In this document: one piece after another, positions 12,301 through 22,391 of the stretch
How positions within the stretch are numbered: the stretch's first letter is position 1
Layout: each line of letters starts with the position of its first letter
NCBI GenBank assembly: GCA_003049485.1
Contig: PYST01000016.1
Location: 62,434-126,433 of the forward strand
Direction: 5' to 3'
Length of the DNA: 64,000 nucleotides
Source: Ophioceras dolichostomum
Lineage: Eukaryota > Ascomycota > Sordariomycetes > Magnaporthales > Ophioceraceae
Translations under genes and position numbers: made by a program
Notes under the pieces: generated by a model
What the model saw: only the letters and a program-made list of their open reading frames with translations
What the model was told of the DNA's origin: nothing
Databases searched by the model: none

Positions 12301-12859
12301 CCTCTTCACCCTCCTCGCCATGACCCAATCCCGCGCGACCAACATCCCGCTCTTCCTCCTCCTCGACGTCCTCTGCAAGTTCGTCGCCTCCCAGGACCTG
12401 TCCCTCGTCGAGCTCAGCACGTCGTGCCTGCTCCTCCAGCACGCCAGCTTCTTCGCCTTCGGCGGCACCAACTCGATCGCGTCCGTGGACCTGTCGAGCG
12501 CGTACAACGGCGTGGGCGGCTTCAGCGTCGGCGCTGTCGGCGCGCTCGTCTTCCTCAGCAACTGGGCCGGGCCGCTGTACTGGACCTTCGCGACCAACAC
12601 GCTGCTCGTCAGGAGGAGGAGGGCTGGCGGGAGGCGGATCTTCGCGAGGCACGTGGCCGTGCTCACCATGTTTGCGGCGGCGAGCGTCGCCTTCGTCATG
12701 GCTGCGTGCACGCTCCTGAGGACGCATCTTTTTATCTGGACCGTGTTCTCTCCCAAATACCTCTACTGCATGGCGTGGAGCTTTGGACAGCACCTGATCG
12801 CTAATGTCGGCTTGGGTGGTATCTTGTACTGGCTCGGAACGCGCTCAACCCGTACGTGA
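9396..12859 (+). CDS. LAS21: GPI ethanolamine phosphate transferase 2 (Las21/Gpi7)
   Basis: ER membrane enzyme that adds phosphoethanolamine to the second mannose of GPI anchors. Eight exons: 9396-9652, 9752-9796, 9894-10185, 10296-10423, 10531-10904, 11043-11281, 11370-12126, 12282-12859, giving 889 aa. An N-terminal signal-anchor (LLVVANILIPLAIVTFATG) precedes an alkaline-phosphatase-like luminal domain. Its metal/catalytic residues are D82 (VVDALRS), the nucleophile T121 (SPTVTMPR) and D278/H279 (CGDHGMNDAG). From about residue 385 a multi-span membrane domain runs to the end. All junctions keep phase, including the last intron with a long pyrimidine tract before 12282. The start is uncertain. 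Either ATG 9396 is used, or ATG 9294 with a phase-0 intron (donor at 9312, acceptor at the AAG before KSSIPP) gives MAGSSR-KSSIPP. Confidence 0.93.
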
Positions 12860-13195
12860 GCTACGATTTTTCGCTGGCGGAACTAATTTGTTTGAATAAA
12901 AGAGGACTGGACGGTTTTCACAGTCTAAGATGCCTATATTTTGCACGTTGAAGAAGACCTCTTACTCAGCGGCAACCGAGAAGTCCGTGAGGTCCAGATA
13001 ACAGGAAAGGCAGACGAACAATGCTATCCGAACTAGACCCAGCTCGCTAAGGGCCAGGCGGATTTGCAGGATCAAAGTTGAAAATACACCCTTCTAGATA
13101 CAGTGCCAGCAATATCATGCTACAAGAGATATTTACTTTCAACGGAGCAACTGAGGCGCCATGTACCAAAAGTCTCCCCATCTTTCAAGCTGCTC
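12860..13195. other. Convergent intergenic stretch, LAS21 / NOP4
   Basis: A 336-bp gap between convergent genes, so it contains only 3' UTRs. AT content rises after the LAS21 stop near 12890-12950. No coding signal is seen. Confidence 0.5.
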
Positions 13196-15649
13196 TCACT
13201 TGCCTCTGCGAAGCACAGCCTTCTTCTTGCGCATCATGCGCTTCCTTCCAATGATCTTCTGCCGCATGGCGAGCTTTGCCTCGACTGCCTTCGCTGACTT
13301 CTTGTCCAGAACGGGATCGACTCTACTATCGATATCCCCTCCCTTGACAGAGGCCCCCTTGCCCTTGCCGCCAGCCTTGCCCTTAACGGCAACAGCCTGA
13401 GCTGCTGCGTTCTTATTATTCCCGCCATTGGCGTCTCGGCCCTTGGTCCCGAACTTCTTATTCCCCTCTATCGGCTGCTGGTGCTGCTGATGCTGCTGCT
13501 GCTTCTGCTCGTCGCGACCAACACCACCGCCGGCCCCACCACCCTTGAACTTCTCCTCCGTCGCCTTGCGCCGGGCGACCACGTTCGCGTTCTCGATCGC
13601 GAACTCGGCGATGATCCTCGAAGCCTTGCCAGACTTGGGGTTCTCCACCGCGTGGCCGTTGAGCCAGCGCAGGCCCATGAGCGCGCAGCGGTGCGAGTAG
13701 TACTCAATGAAGCCGTAGCCGCGACTTTTGCCGCCGCCCTCGTTCTCGCCGTCCTTTTTCGCCTCGGGCACCTTGGAGCCGTCTTTGCTCTCGAACACCA
13801 CTTTCGCCTGGAGGACGATGCCCTTGCGCTTCAGCTTGCGGCTGTGCTCGCCGTCCCGGTCCAGCTGGCCGCCTCTGCGAGACTCCTCCTTGGACAGAGG
13901 CTCGCGCTTGCCCTCCGTCACGTCCTGGGCGAAGCCCACGACGGCCTGGCGCGCGAGCGCCTTGAGCTCCTTGGAGCCCATGTGACGGGGGATGTTGCGC
14001 AGGGCCAGCCGGGTCAGGCTCAGGTGGAGACTCGGATTGCTCTCGATCAGCTTCTTGCGCTGCCGGGCGCTGGCCTCACGGAGCTGGATCTCGGAGACGG
14101 GCAGCAGCGCGTAGAGCGGCGAGTCCTTCCGGATGTGGCCTTCATTGAGCAGGAACAGCCGCCGCTTGTCCTTGTCATGGGCGTTGCGGGCGTCTGCGGC
14201 ATCAGTCGTGAAACGGGTCGCCTCCTCTTTGCTGACGGCCTTGGAGACCTGCAGCACGCGGCCCTCGAGCGTGTACTTGCCCTCCGAGTCGATCGCCTCG
14301 TCCTGAAGAACGGAGTGTTTCGTGAGCGTTGGAGCTGGGCGGTACCGCGGCGCCGTGCGGACGCATGCCTCTGCGTCTTCGATATTGAAAAAGCACACAA
14401 AGCCCCTACCGGCGGGCTTCTCGGTAGCGCGATCCATGACAACCCGCGCGTATCTGACGGCTCCGAACTGGGCGAAATGCGTCCTCAACTGCTCGTCAGT
14501 GGTTGTGAACGGCAAGTTACGAACAAACAGCGTGCTCGAGTTGTCCGTTGACAATTGCTTCTTCTTGTGGCTGGCGGAGTCTGAGTCTGAGTCGTCTGAT
14601 CCATCAGACCTATCAGACCCATCGTCTGAAGAACCGTCTAGGTCCGCACCGCCCTCTTCGTCGTCCTCGTCGTCCTCGTCGTCCTCCTCACCCCCATCCT
14701 CTTTGCTCTGCTTGTCGTCCTCGTCACTGAGCTCCTCCTCCTCCAAAGTGTCCATGTGACTCTCCATAAAATTCCTGAGATCTTCATCCTCGTCAAAATC
14801 ATCCTCGGACTTCTTGCCTATCTTGTTGCTGGCTTTCCTGGGCTTGTTGTCCTCTTCGTCGGTATCCAATGTCTTGGTCTTCTTTTTCTTCGGCTCCGCG
14901 ACCTCAGTGGACGCCTCCTGATTTTGCTGTTCCCAGGTGTTCTTGTCGACCGCCCAATCAACGGCAATGGTCCTTCCATCGACCTCTTTTCCGTTGAGAC
15001 CGTTGATGGCCTTCTCGGCATTCGCCTTACCCCGGAAAGTCACAAAGCCGAAACCCGTCTGTTTGCCCTGGGAGCCCGGTACATCTGCGAATTTGACCTT
15101 GCCGTAGCTCCTGAACAGATCAGCGAGCTGATCCGATTTTCTGATGCTCCAAGGCAGATTCCGCACGATCAATTTGTTTGGCTTCCAAGTCTCGGCTCGC
15201 TGTTCCTCCCGCTTGCGCTTCTCTTCAGCGACTTTGGAGGGCACTGAAGCAGAGCCAGCCTTAGCAGAGGCACGATGCCTTGGCTCAGCAATCTCCAGTT
15301 TCAGCCGGCGGCCACTGAAGAGCTCGTTGTTGAGCTTCTCCTTGGCCTGAAGGGCGTCTTCGGCGTCCGTGAAGGTGACGAAGCCAAAGCCGCGGGAAAC
15401 TTTTGTCGCAGTATCCAGAACAACTGTGGCATGCTTGATTGGAAAGTGCTGCGAGAAAAACTCGGCCAGGGTCTCCTTCGTTGCGTCTGGTGGAAGAGAG
15501 CGGACGAAGAGCGAAGTGCGCTGCTGCTCATCGACCCTGGCCTTCTTGCTTGGAGGCTCAGGTTGTGAACCAGACTTAGCATTGGCCGCCACCTGTTCTT
15601 GGGCGGCCTCCGCCTCCCGGCGCCGTTTCTGGCTCCCGGATTTGCCCAT
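13196..15649 (-). CDS. NOP4: Nucleolar RNA-binding protein Nop4 (RBM28-like, multiple RRMs)
   Basis: Nucleolar factor for 60S ribosomal subunit maturation. One uninterrupted frame encodes 817 aa. RRM1 is at about residues 45-124 (SLFVRSLPPDATKETL, RGFGFVTF). RRM2 is at about 155-240 (KLIVRNLPWSIRKSDQL, TGFGFVTF). A long Asp/Glu/Ser-rich stretch at about 250-365 is followed by RRM3 (TLFVRNLPFTTTDEQL, GRGFVCFF) and a more divergent RRM4 (LALRNIPRHMGSKELKAL, GYGFIEYY). The C terminus is a basic G/K/Q-rich tail ending in KKKAVLRRGK. The start ATG begins a basic MGKSGSQKRRRE segment typical of nucleolar proteins. It is divergent from the condensin gene with 438 bp between starts. The acidic tract gives a long antisense open frame that is an artefact. 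Confidence 0.92.
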   Translation of the reverse strand: MGKSGSQKRRREAEAAQEQVAANAKSGSQPEPPSKKARVDEQQRTSLFVRSLPPDATKETLAEFFSQHFPIKHATVVLDTATKVSRGFGFVTFTDAEDALQAKEKLNNELFSGRRLKLEIAEPRHRASAKAGSASVPSKVAEEKRKREEQRAETWKPNKLIVRNLPWSIRKSDQLADLFRSYGKVKFADVPGSQGKQTGFGFVTFRGKANAEKAINGLNGKEVDGRTIAVDWAVDKNTWEQQNQEASTEVAEPKKKKTKTLDTDEEDNKPRKASNKIGKKSEDDFDEDEDLRNFMESHMDTLEEEELSDEDDKQSKEDGGEEDDEDDEDDEEGGADLDGSSDDGSDRSDGSDDSDSDSASHKKKQLSTDNSSTLFVRNLPFTTTDEQLRTHFAQFGAVRYARVVMDRATEKPAGRGFVCFFNIEDAEACVRTAPRYRPAPTLTKHSVLQDEAIDSEGKYTLEGRVLQVSKAVSKEEATRFTTDAADARNAHDKDKRRLFLLNEGHIRKDSPLYALLPVSEIQLREASARQRKKLIESNPSLHLSLTRLALRNIPRHMGSKELKALARQAVVGFAQDVTEGKREPLSKEESRRGGQLDRDGEHSRKLKRKGIVLQAKVVFESKDGSKVPEAKKDGENEGGGKSRGYGFIEYYSHRCALMGLRWLNGHAVENPKSGKASRIIAEFAIENANVVARRKATEEKFKGGGAGGGVGRDEQKQQQHQQHQQPIEGNKKFGTKGRDANGGNNKNAAAQAVAVKGKAGGKGKGASVKGGDIDSRVDPVLDKKSAKAVEAKLAMRQKIIGRKRMMRKKKAVLRRGK

Positions 15650-16087
15650 TGGAAGCGGTATGCTCAGTCGACTTTCTTAAGAGACCGGTAATATTCATCT
15701 GATCAGTCAGTCTCCGATTTACACTGCGAAGCTTCCACGAAAAAAAAATTTGGGTAGGAGACGATAAGAGCTGCTGATGAGGTTTATCTCCACGTGATGA
15801 CGAGGGGTCACCATAGTCGCCTGGCCAGTGGGGGTTCTGTTTGTTTACATGGGCAAATCCACCAGCGCGCCAGCCAATCGCGCTGGATCTTCTCAACACG
15901 TCTAGGCTGGACTGTACAGCTTTCTCAGCAACACCCATCGCCGGCACATAGTTGTAGCACATGATAGTTGCATCAGTACTATTGCGAATACCTTAGGTAC
16001 ACCGTCGAAAAAATCGAACCTGGCGAATCCGGCCTGATATCCACCCTCAGACCACTTCCACTACCACTACCAACACAGATGTGAAGG
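15650..16087. promoter_or_regulatory. Divergent promoter between NOP4 and the condensin gene
   Basis: A 438-bp interval separates the two start codons, so it must hold both promoters and leaders. A CACGTGA E-box-like element sits at 15791-15797, about 140 bp upstream of the NOP4 start. Short A-runs lie near 15740-15750. Its use as a regulatory site is inference. Confidence 0.5.
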
Positions 16088-19000
16088 ATGCCACCACGGT
16101 CATCCACTCGGTCCACGCGGACCAGCTCTGCGACAGTGTCGCACAAGTCGTCGGCAGCGACCCTGAACCCGCGCGCATCAGTCGCGTCCCGCGCGTCGTC
16201 GGCCATCCTCGATATCCCAGAAGAAGCCCCCGACAATGCCCTCCGCAGGCAGGTCGCCGCGGTGTTTCGCGACGCGCAACGCACGACGGCGTCGCACCGC
16301 AAGCTGGTGGTGACGCTGCGCAAGATCCAGGAGGCCTGCTGCTATGAGCCCAAATCGATGTCGAAGAAGTCTGCCGCCGCGGACGTGTCTGACTTCAGAG
16401 AGGAAGACTTCAACTCCGAGTTCTCTCGCTGCGCCATGCGCGTGATGCCGGTCAAGAAGACCGAGGGTGTGGGCGAGAAGACAGTGCGCTTCATCGGGCT
16501 CTTCCTGCGCCACTCGATCGAGAAGGACAACGAACTGCTCGGGGAGGTGGACGAGGACGCCAGCACGATGCCCGAGACGCCTAGCACGCGGCTTACGACT
16601 CACCTTATGGAGGTGATTCTGCCGCTGCTCACGGCCAAGGACAAGTTCGTGCGCTACCGCTCGACCCAGCTCATTTCTCAGATCGTCAACTCGCTGGACG
16701 CTATTGATGACGACCTGTTCCAGAAGCTGCGTTATGGCCTGCTCAAGCGCATCCGCGACAAGGAGGCCATGGTGAGGGCACAGGCCGTGCTGGGACTGGG
16801 CCGTCTGGCCGGCAACCAGATCGAGGCGGAGCCCAACTCAGATGACAGCGACGATGACGCCGGGACCGGCCTCCTAGAGAAGCTGCTGGAGGTGTTGCAG
16901 AACGACCCCAGCGCCGACGTGAGGCGCTCGCTCCTGGTGAACTTGCCCATCCTACCCAATACTCTACCGTTCCTGCTAGAGCGCGCTAGAGATCAGGACC
17001 CTCTCACCCGCCGCGCCGTCTACTCGCGTCTTCTGCCTGCGCTGGGTGACTTTCGACATCTGTCCCTCTCTATGAGAGAGAAGCTTCTGCGATGGGGTCT
17101 CCGGGATCGAGATGAGAACGTCCGCAAGGCGGCCGGGAGGCTTTTCCGAGAACGGTGGATCGAGGACTGCGTGGGCGTGCCGGAACCGGCGGAGGATGGT
17201 ACCTTGCCTGCCGAGCCGGCCGCCCCGAGCTTCGAAGGACTTCTTGAACTGCTCGAGAGAATTGACGTCGTGAACTCGGGCGTCGAGAATGGGGTCGCGC
17301 TCGAGGCAATGAAGGGCTTCTGGGAGGGCCGGCCGGACTATCGAGAAGCGGTGACGTTTGATGATCACTTCTGGGAGACACTCTCAGCCGAGTCTGTGTT
17401 CATGGCTCGTAGCTTCAACGACTTCTGCAGAACGGAAGGCAACGGACGCTACGAGTCGATGGTCGAGGAGAAGCTGCCCGAGGTCACGAAGCTCGCATTT
17501 TTCCTCGAGCGGTACGTCAAGGTGATGATCGACGCCATCAAGCGGGCTGAGGAGGTTGAGGATGAGGAGGAGGCCGAGGAGGACACGGTCGAACAGGAGT
17601 TCATTGTCGAGCAACTGTTGCACATTGCTCTGACGCTGGACTACTCGGACGAGGTCGGTCGTAGAAAGATGTTCGCCCTCCTCCGCCAGACCCTGTCGAT
17701 CCCAGAGCTTCCAGACGACGTTACGCGGCTGACAGTCGACGTGCTGCGCGATATCTGCGCACCCGATGCTGCCGGTGAGCGCGAGTTCTGCTCCGTGGTG
17801 CTCGAGGCCGTTGCCGACGTTCATGACACCATAGTAGATGACATGATGGGCGGTGACGGAGACGAGAGCTTCCACTCGGCGCGCTCCGAGGTCAGCGGCG
17901 ACAGCACGCCGACCAAGGGCGGTTCCAGGTCGGATCGTGATGCCGGCCTGACAGAAGAGGAGAAGCAAGAGAAGCTGGTGCGCGAGCTCGTCATCAACAT
18001 GAAGTGCTTGCACATCGTGCAATGCATGCTCTCCAACGTCGCTGGCAGTCTGCAAGAGAACGACCACCTGGTGTCGATGCTGAATAACCTGGTGGTGCCC
18101 GCCGTGCGAAGTCACGAGGTGCCTGTCCGCGAGCGAGGCCTGGTCTGCCTGGGCCTCTGCTCCCTGCTGGACCGGTCGCTGGCCGAGGAGAATCTGGCTC
18201 TCTTCATGACCTTCTACAGCAAGGGTCACGCTGAACTGCAGATCATGGCACTGCACATCTTGACCGACATCCTCAACGTCCACGGCGCCCAGCTACTCTC
18301 GGCACACCCGGCCCTGCAGAAAGTCTACGTGAAAGCGCTTCGATCCGGCTCGAAGTCTCCCGAAGTGCAGGCCGCCGCCACCATCGCCGTGTCGAAGCTT
18401 CTCCTCGGCCGTGTAGTCACCGACCGCGAGGTCTCATCAGAGCTGCTCAAGACGCTGGTGGTGGCGTACTTCGAGCCGTCGAGCTCGGGTAACCAAAGCG
18501 TGCGCCAGGCGCTCAACTACTTCCTGCCTGTCTTCTGCTACTCCCGCGCCGAGAATCAGGACCTGATGCGCTCCGTCGCCCTCGATGCGCTGCACATCCT
18601 GTACAACGTGCGCGAGGGCTTCGACGACGACGAGGCCGACGTTGGCGACGAGATGGCCAGCCTCACGACTATCGGCGCCTGCCTCGTGGACTGGACAGAT
18701 CCACGCAAGTGCTATTCGCCCGCAGGCAACCCTGGCGATGCCGAGAAGAAGAACGTCAACGGCAACATCCATCTCGACTTCGCTAAGGATATACTGGCGA
18801 AACTCGACAGCAGCATTCACAGTAAGTTTCTATTGTGCCCCGTTACGTCTCCTACCCTTCCTTTCTTGTCTTACCCTGCCCACAAGCAAAGAAGAAAAAC
18901 TAGGAGCATCTGCTAACACTGTCTGCGTGACTCCCTTATCAGAGGAAGAAAAGAAGATCGTTGCGCCGCTTCTGGGCAAGCTATACGTCTCACCTGCGTC

Positions 19001-19379
19001 TACGGAGGACAAGATCCGGGAAACGTACGCCCTGGTCTCGGAGGCTGTCGACAACCAGCTCCTCTCCGACGCCACGGGCAGAAATGCCCTTTACAAGATT
19101 CACGTGGCCCTCGGGAAGATCGTCAACAACCTCGATCAGCAGCAGCAGGAAGGGTTCGGCCGCAGGAGCGTCAGCAGGAGCACCTCGGTCGGCGCCGAGG
19201 ACAGGACCATCGTCCCGGCGGAGGACAGGACTGTCGTCACGCTGACGGAGGCCAACATCAAGGAGGAGGACGAGGAGGACGAGGATGTGGATGGGGACAG
19301 CCGCGACGAGGGCACAGTCATCCATAAGTACGACGCCGAATCTATTGCTGATGAGCTGCTGTCGGATGGAGATGACTGA
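16088..19379 (+). CDS. YCG1: Condensin complex subunit 3 (Ycg1/Cnd3, CAP-G)
   Basis: Non-SMC HEAT-repeat subunit of condensin, which compacts mitotic chromosomes and, with the kleisin Brn1, clamps DNA. Two exons, 16088-18821 and 18943-19379, give 1056 aa. After a Ser/Arg-rich N terminus come HEAT repeats from about residue 40 onward (VRYRSTQLISQIVNSL, VRAQAVLGLGRLAG, VRRSLLVNLPILPNTLP, VRKAAGRLFRERW). An acidic break is near 490-510. The C-terminal Cnd3 domain starts at about 630 (LVRELVINMKCLHIVQCML, VRERGLVCLGLCSLLD). The tail is acidic (KEEDEEDEDVDG). The intron uses GTAAGT and a TCAG acceptor and restores frame exactly. Confidence 0.94.
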
Positions 19380-20203
19380 TTGTGATGATATGGTGAGAGG
19401 GCAGGACGGGACAAGGCATGGTGGCTTGAGCAAAACAACGACTGTGCTGATTTGATGGTTTTTTGATCTGTCTCATTTGTCACTATTAATGAACGTTTAA
19501 TAGGGTGGGTGATGATTAGTTGTTCTCTTTGGTTTGGGAGTTCGTACGGCTGGTAGGCAAGAGGAATTGGGTTCTCATTCAATTCAAAGATGATCTATCT
19601 GGTTTTGACCACTGGAGACGCGACTGGGAGGTCTTCCGTCCATTGCTCTCTCTGTGCCACTGCATTTGAATCGAATATCGCTCTCAAAGTTATGTTTCCC
19701 TTTCTCAATTCATACAGTCGGGGTGGCTGTCTCATTGATCAAGGATGTGTCGCGAGACCGCACTTTCGGGGTTGCAGGGAATCTCCATCGGGATACCGTA
19801 GACCTGGATTTTAGGTACACTTGGTGGGTCATTCTTATCCCGGTGCAATTGAGCTCCGGAGTGGGGTACTCGTCAAACAACAATTTCCTCCGATCAGAGC
19901 TCACGCAGGTCCGGTTTTCGTCGTCCCAGACATCCGTTCTCGCTTGAACTCTCTCCCCCCAAGGTGTCCACACCCCGGACCAAGCTTTCGGGACGAGTAC
20001 CGCGTGTCGCGAAACTCGACGGACCCATTCATCAACAGCTGCGGCCAAAATTTCTAGGCCTAGCGCCAATTGGGAAGCTTAGTGACTCCAGTGAGGCAAG
20101 CTCCGAGAACTCAAGTCGGCCTCCGAAGACCGGCTCTCAACCCTCACCACCGGCTGCCCAAGGGTCTTTCTTAGCTGCCTGTAAAGGCTTTGGGATACAC
20201 GTT
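19380..20203. other. Intergenic stretch between condensin and PDX1 genes
   Basis: Contains the 3' UTR of the condensin gene (AT-rich at 19430-19500) and the PDX1 promoter/leader. No gene is recognised; the short open frames have no conserved features. Confidence 0.5.
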
Positions 20204-21716
20204 ATGGCGTCTCTCGCGACGCTCGGCCGCCTGTCCGGTAGGCTGGCGAGCCGAAAAGTTGCGCAAGATGCCGTCACCCGAGGTCAGTGGAGTCCCTGTC
20301 GTCAGCCCCGTCGCCTCGTTTCTTCATCCAGCCCAGTCCGGAAGTACAATCGCTCGGAGCGAATCAGAATCTTAGAGGAGACCAGCTCTGAACTAACGGC
20401 ATGCACCGACGAACGCAGGGTTTAGGGCGTCCGCCGCAGCTTTAGCGGCGCAGAATTTCACGATGCCGGCGCTCTCACCGACCATGACGGAGGGTAACAT
20501 CGCCACGTGGAGGATCAAGGAGGGCGAGAAGTTCGCGGCGGGCGACGTGCTGCTGGAGATTGAGACGGACAAGGCCTCTATGGACGTCGAGGCGCAGGAG
20601 GAGGGCGTGCTGATGAAGATCCTCAAGGGCGACGGCTCCAAGGCCGTGCCCGTCGGAGCGCGCATCGCCGTCGTCGCGGAGGAAGGCGACGACATCGCCT
20701 CCCTCGAGATCCCGGCGGATGAGCAGCCCAGCAGCTCCAGCGCTAAGCAGGAGTCTTCTGCCACGTCACAAGACGCTTCGGCGTCATCATCATCATCATC
20801 ACCACCACCAGCCAAGTCCGCCGAATCGACAGAATCGGCGGCCAACAAGTCGAAGAAGCCCGGCCCGAAGAGGACATACCCCCTGTACCCGTCCGTAGCG
20901 CACCTCGTCAAGGAGAAAGGTCTCGACGAGTCCGCCGTCGCGCAGATCACGCCAACGGGACCCAACGGCCGACTGCTCAAGGGAGACGTCCTCGCCTACC
21001 TAGGCGTCATCAGCCGCGACACACCAGCCGGCATCGAAGCCCGCTTCGAGAGGCTATCGCACCTCGACCTCAGCAACATCAAAGTAGCCCCCCCTGCCAA
21101 GCCCGCCGCGGCGCCTGCGCAGGCACCACCAAAGACAGAAAAAGCGGCAGCTGCCGCCTCTCCTCCACCACCGCCGCCGCCGCAGGAGCAGCAGCCCGCG
21201 CACGTCGCCGTCCCGGTCTCGCTCGCCGCGGCGATCAAGCTCCAGAAGAGGATCAGCAAGACGGTCGGCATCTCCCTGCCGCTGTCGACGTTCATCGCCC
21301 GCGCCTCCGACCTCGCCAACGACGACCTACCGTTCGCGGCGCCGCCGCGCGAGCCCACGGCCGACGAGCTGTTCGACCAGATCGTCGGCAGTGGCGCTGC
21401 TGCTGCTGCCCCGCGCCTGAGCCGTGGCGATTACCTTCCAGCGGTCTCAGCCGCCGCGTTGGCTACCGCTCTTCCCGCTGCCGTCCGATCGCCACCAGCG
21501 CCGAAGATCGACATCTTCGACATACTGGCTGGTGGGCCCAGCAGCGTGAGGAAGACTGCGCCCGCGAAGCCTGTCGCTGCTGCTACGCCGGAAGACGTCG
21601 CGAGCCTTTTCACTTTCAGCCTGACTGTGCCCAAGGCGGAGGCCAAGCGCGCGGGCGTCTTCCTGGAGAGGGTGAAGCTGGTGTTGGAGAACGAGCCGGG
21701 GAGGCTTGTGCTGTAG
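20204..21716 (+). CDS. PDX1: Pyruvate dehydrogenase complex E3-binding protein (protein X, Pdx1)
   Basis: Mitochondrial matrix protein that anchors dihydrolipoamide dehydrogenase (E3) to the E2 core of the pyruvate dehydrogenase complex. Two exons, 20204-20282 and 20419-21716, give 458 aa. The first exon encodes an Arg/Ser/Ala-rich amphipathic presequence (MASLATLGRLSGRLASRKVA). The lipoyl domain spans about residues 41-120 with the lipoyl-lysine K78 in ETDKASMDVE. A Ser/Pro/Ala-rich linker leads to the peripheral subunit-binding domain at about 181-221 (YPSVAHLVKEKGLDESAV, then GPNGRLLKGDVLAYL). The C-terminal half is Ala/Pro-rich and lacks the catalytic HxxxD motif of E2, which separates Pdx1 from dihydrolipoamide acetyltransferase. 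Confidence 0.93.
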
Positions 21717-22292
21717 AACTACGACAGACACATCTAGCCGGCCGGCCATCTTCTTTTCCATGACGCTCAAAATTATAAACTTAAGGAAGGCCTGGCTTGA
21801 GGGCTCTTACGCCCATCAATAGTGGTAGTCTTTGTCACCTGTACCGATAAGCGATGGACGTTCATAGACGATTTCTCTCAGGAAAAGGGGGAAGCAAAAG
21901 ATAGAATTTGCAATTGTAGAATTGGTTGGTTGAATGGATCTGGAGCAAAGCATTGTCGTGAAGAGCCACGACGGCAGTCCTGTGATTTCCTGTAATATGT
22001 CCGTGTGACATTCTACCTAGGGTACCTTCCTACGGACTGTGTGTCCCTTTCTTTCCCTTCCTTCCATTTTTGAACCGTTCGTCATTTGTGAATCGTTCGT
22101 AGGATAATGATAATACAAACCCGAGTCCATCCCGAGTGGAGACCTAGTGATAGCAATCTGAGAGGGGGGGTCTCCCTAAAAAGGGGTGGTGCTTCTGGTA
22201 ATCCAACCAGCCCAACCGAAAAGCCAAAAGCCAGCAGGAGTCGTAAACAAAAGACAGAAAGAGATACAGAGAGGAGAGGCGAATGAATGCCT
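21717..22292. other. Convergent intergenic stretch, PDX1 / 563-aa gene
   Basis: A 576-bp gap between convergent genes. It is AT-richer than the coding flanks and contains a CTACCTAGGGTACC element at about 22013-22026. No coding family is seen. Confidence 0.5.
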
Positions 22293-22353
22293 TCATTTCC
22301 AGAACCACGATCCACCTCCCTTCTTACCACCATCGCTGGGAGTCTCCCCAGAT

Positions 22354-22391
<38 letters not shown>

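Noticed and set aside
13481..14551. 356-codon open frame antisense to NOP4
   Set aside because: Antisense shadow over the RRM region. The sense strand encodes clear RRMs.
17384..18283. 299-codon open frame antisense to the condensin gene
   Set aside because: Shadow of HEAT-repeat coding sequence.
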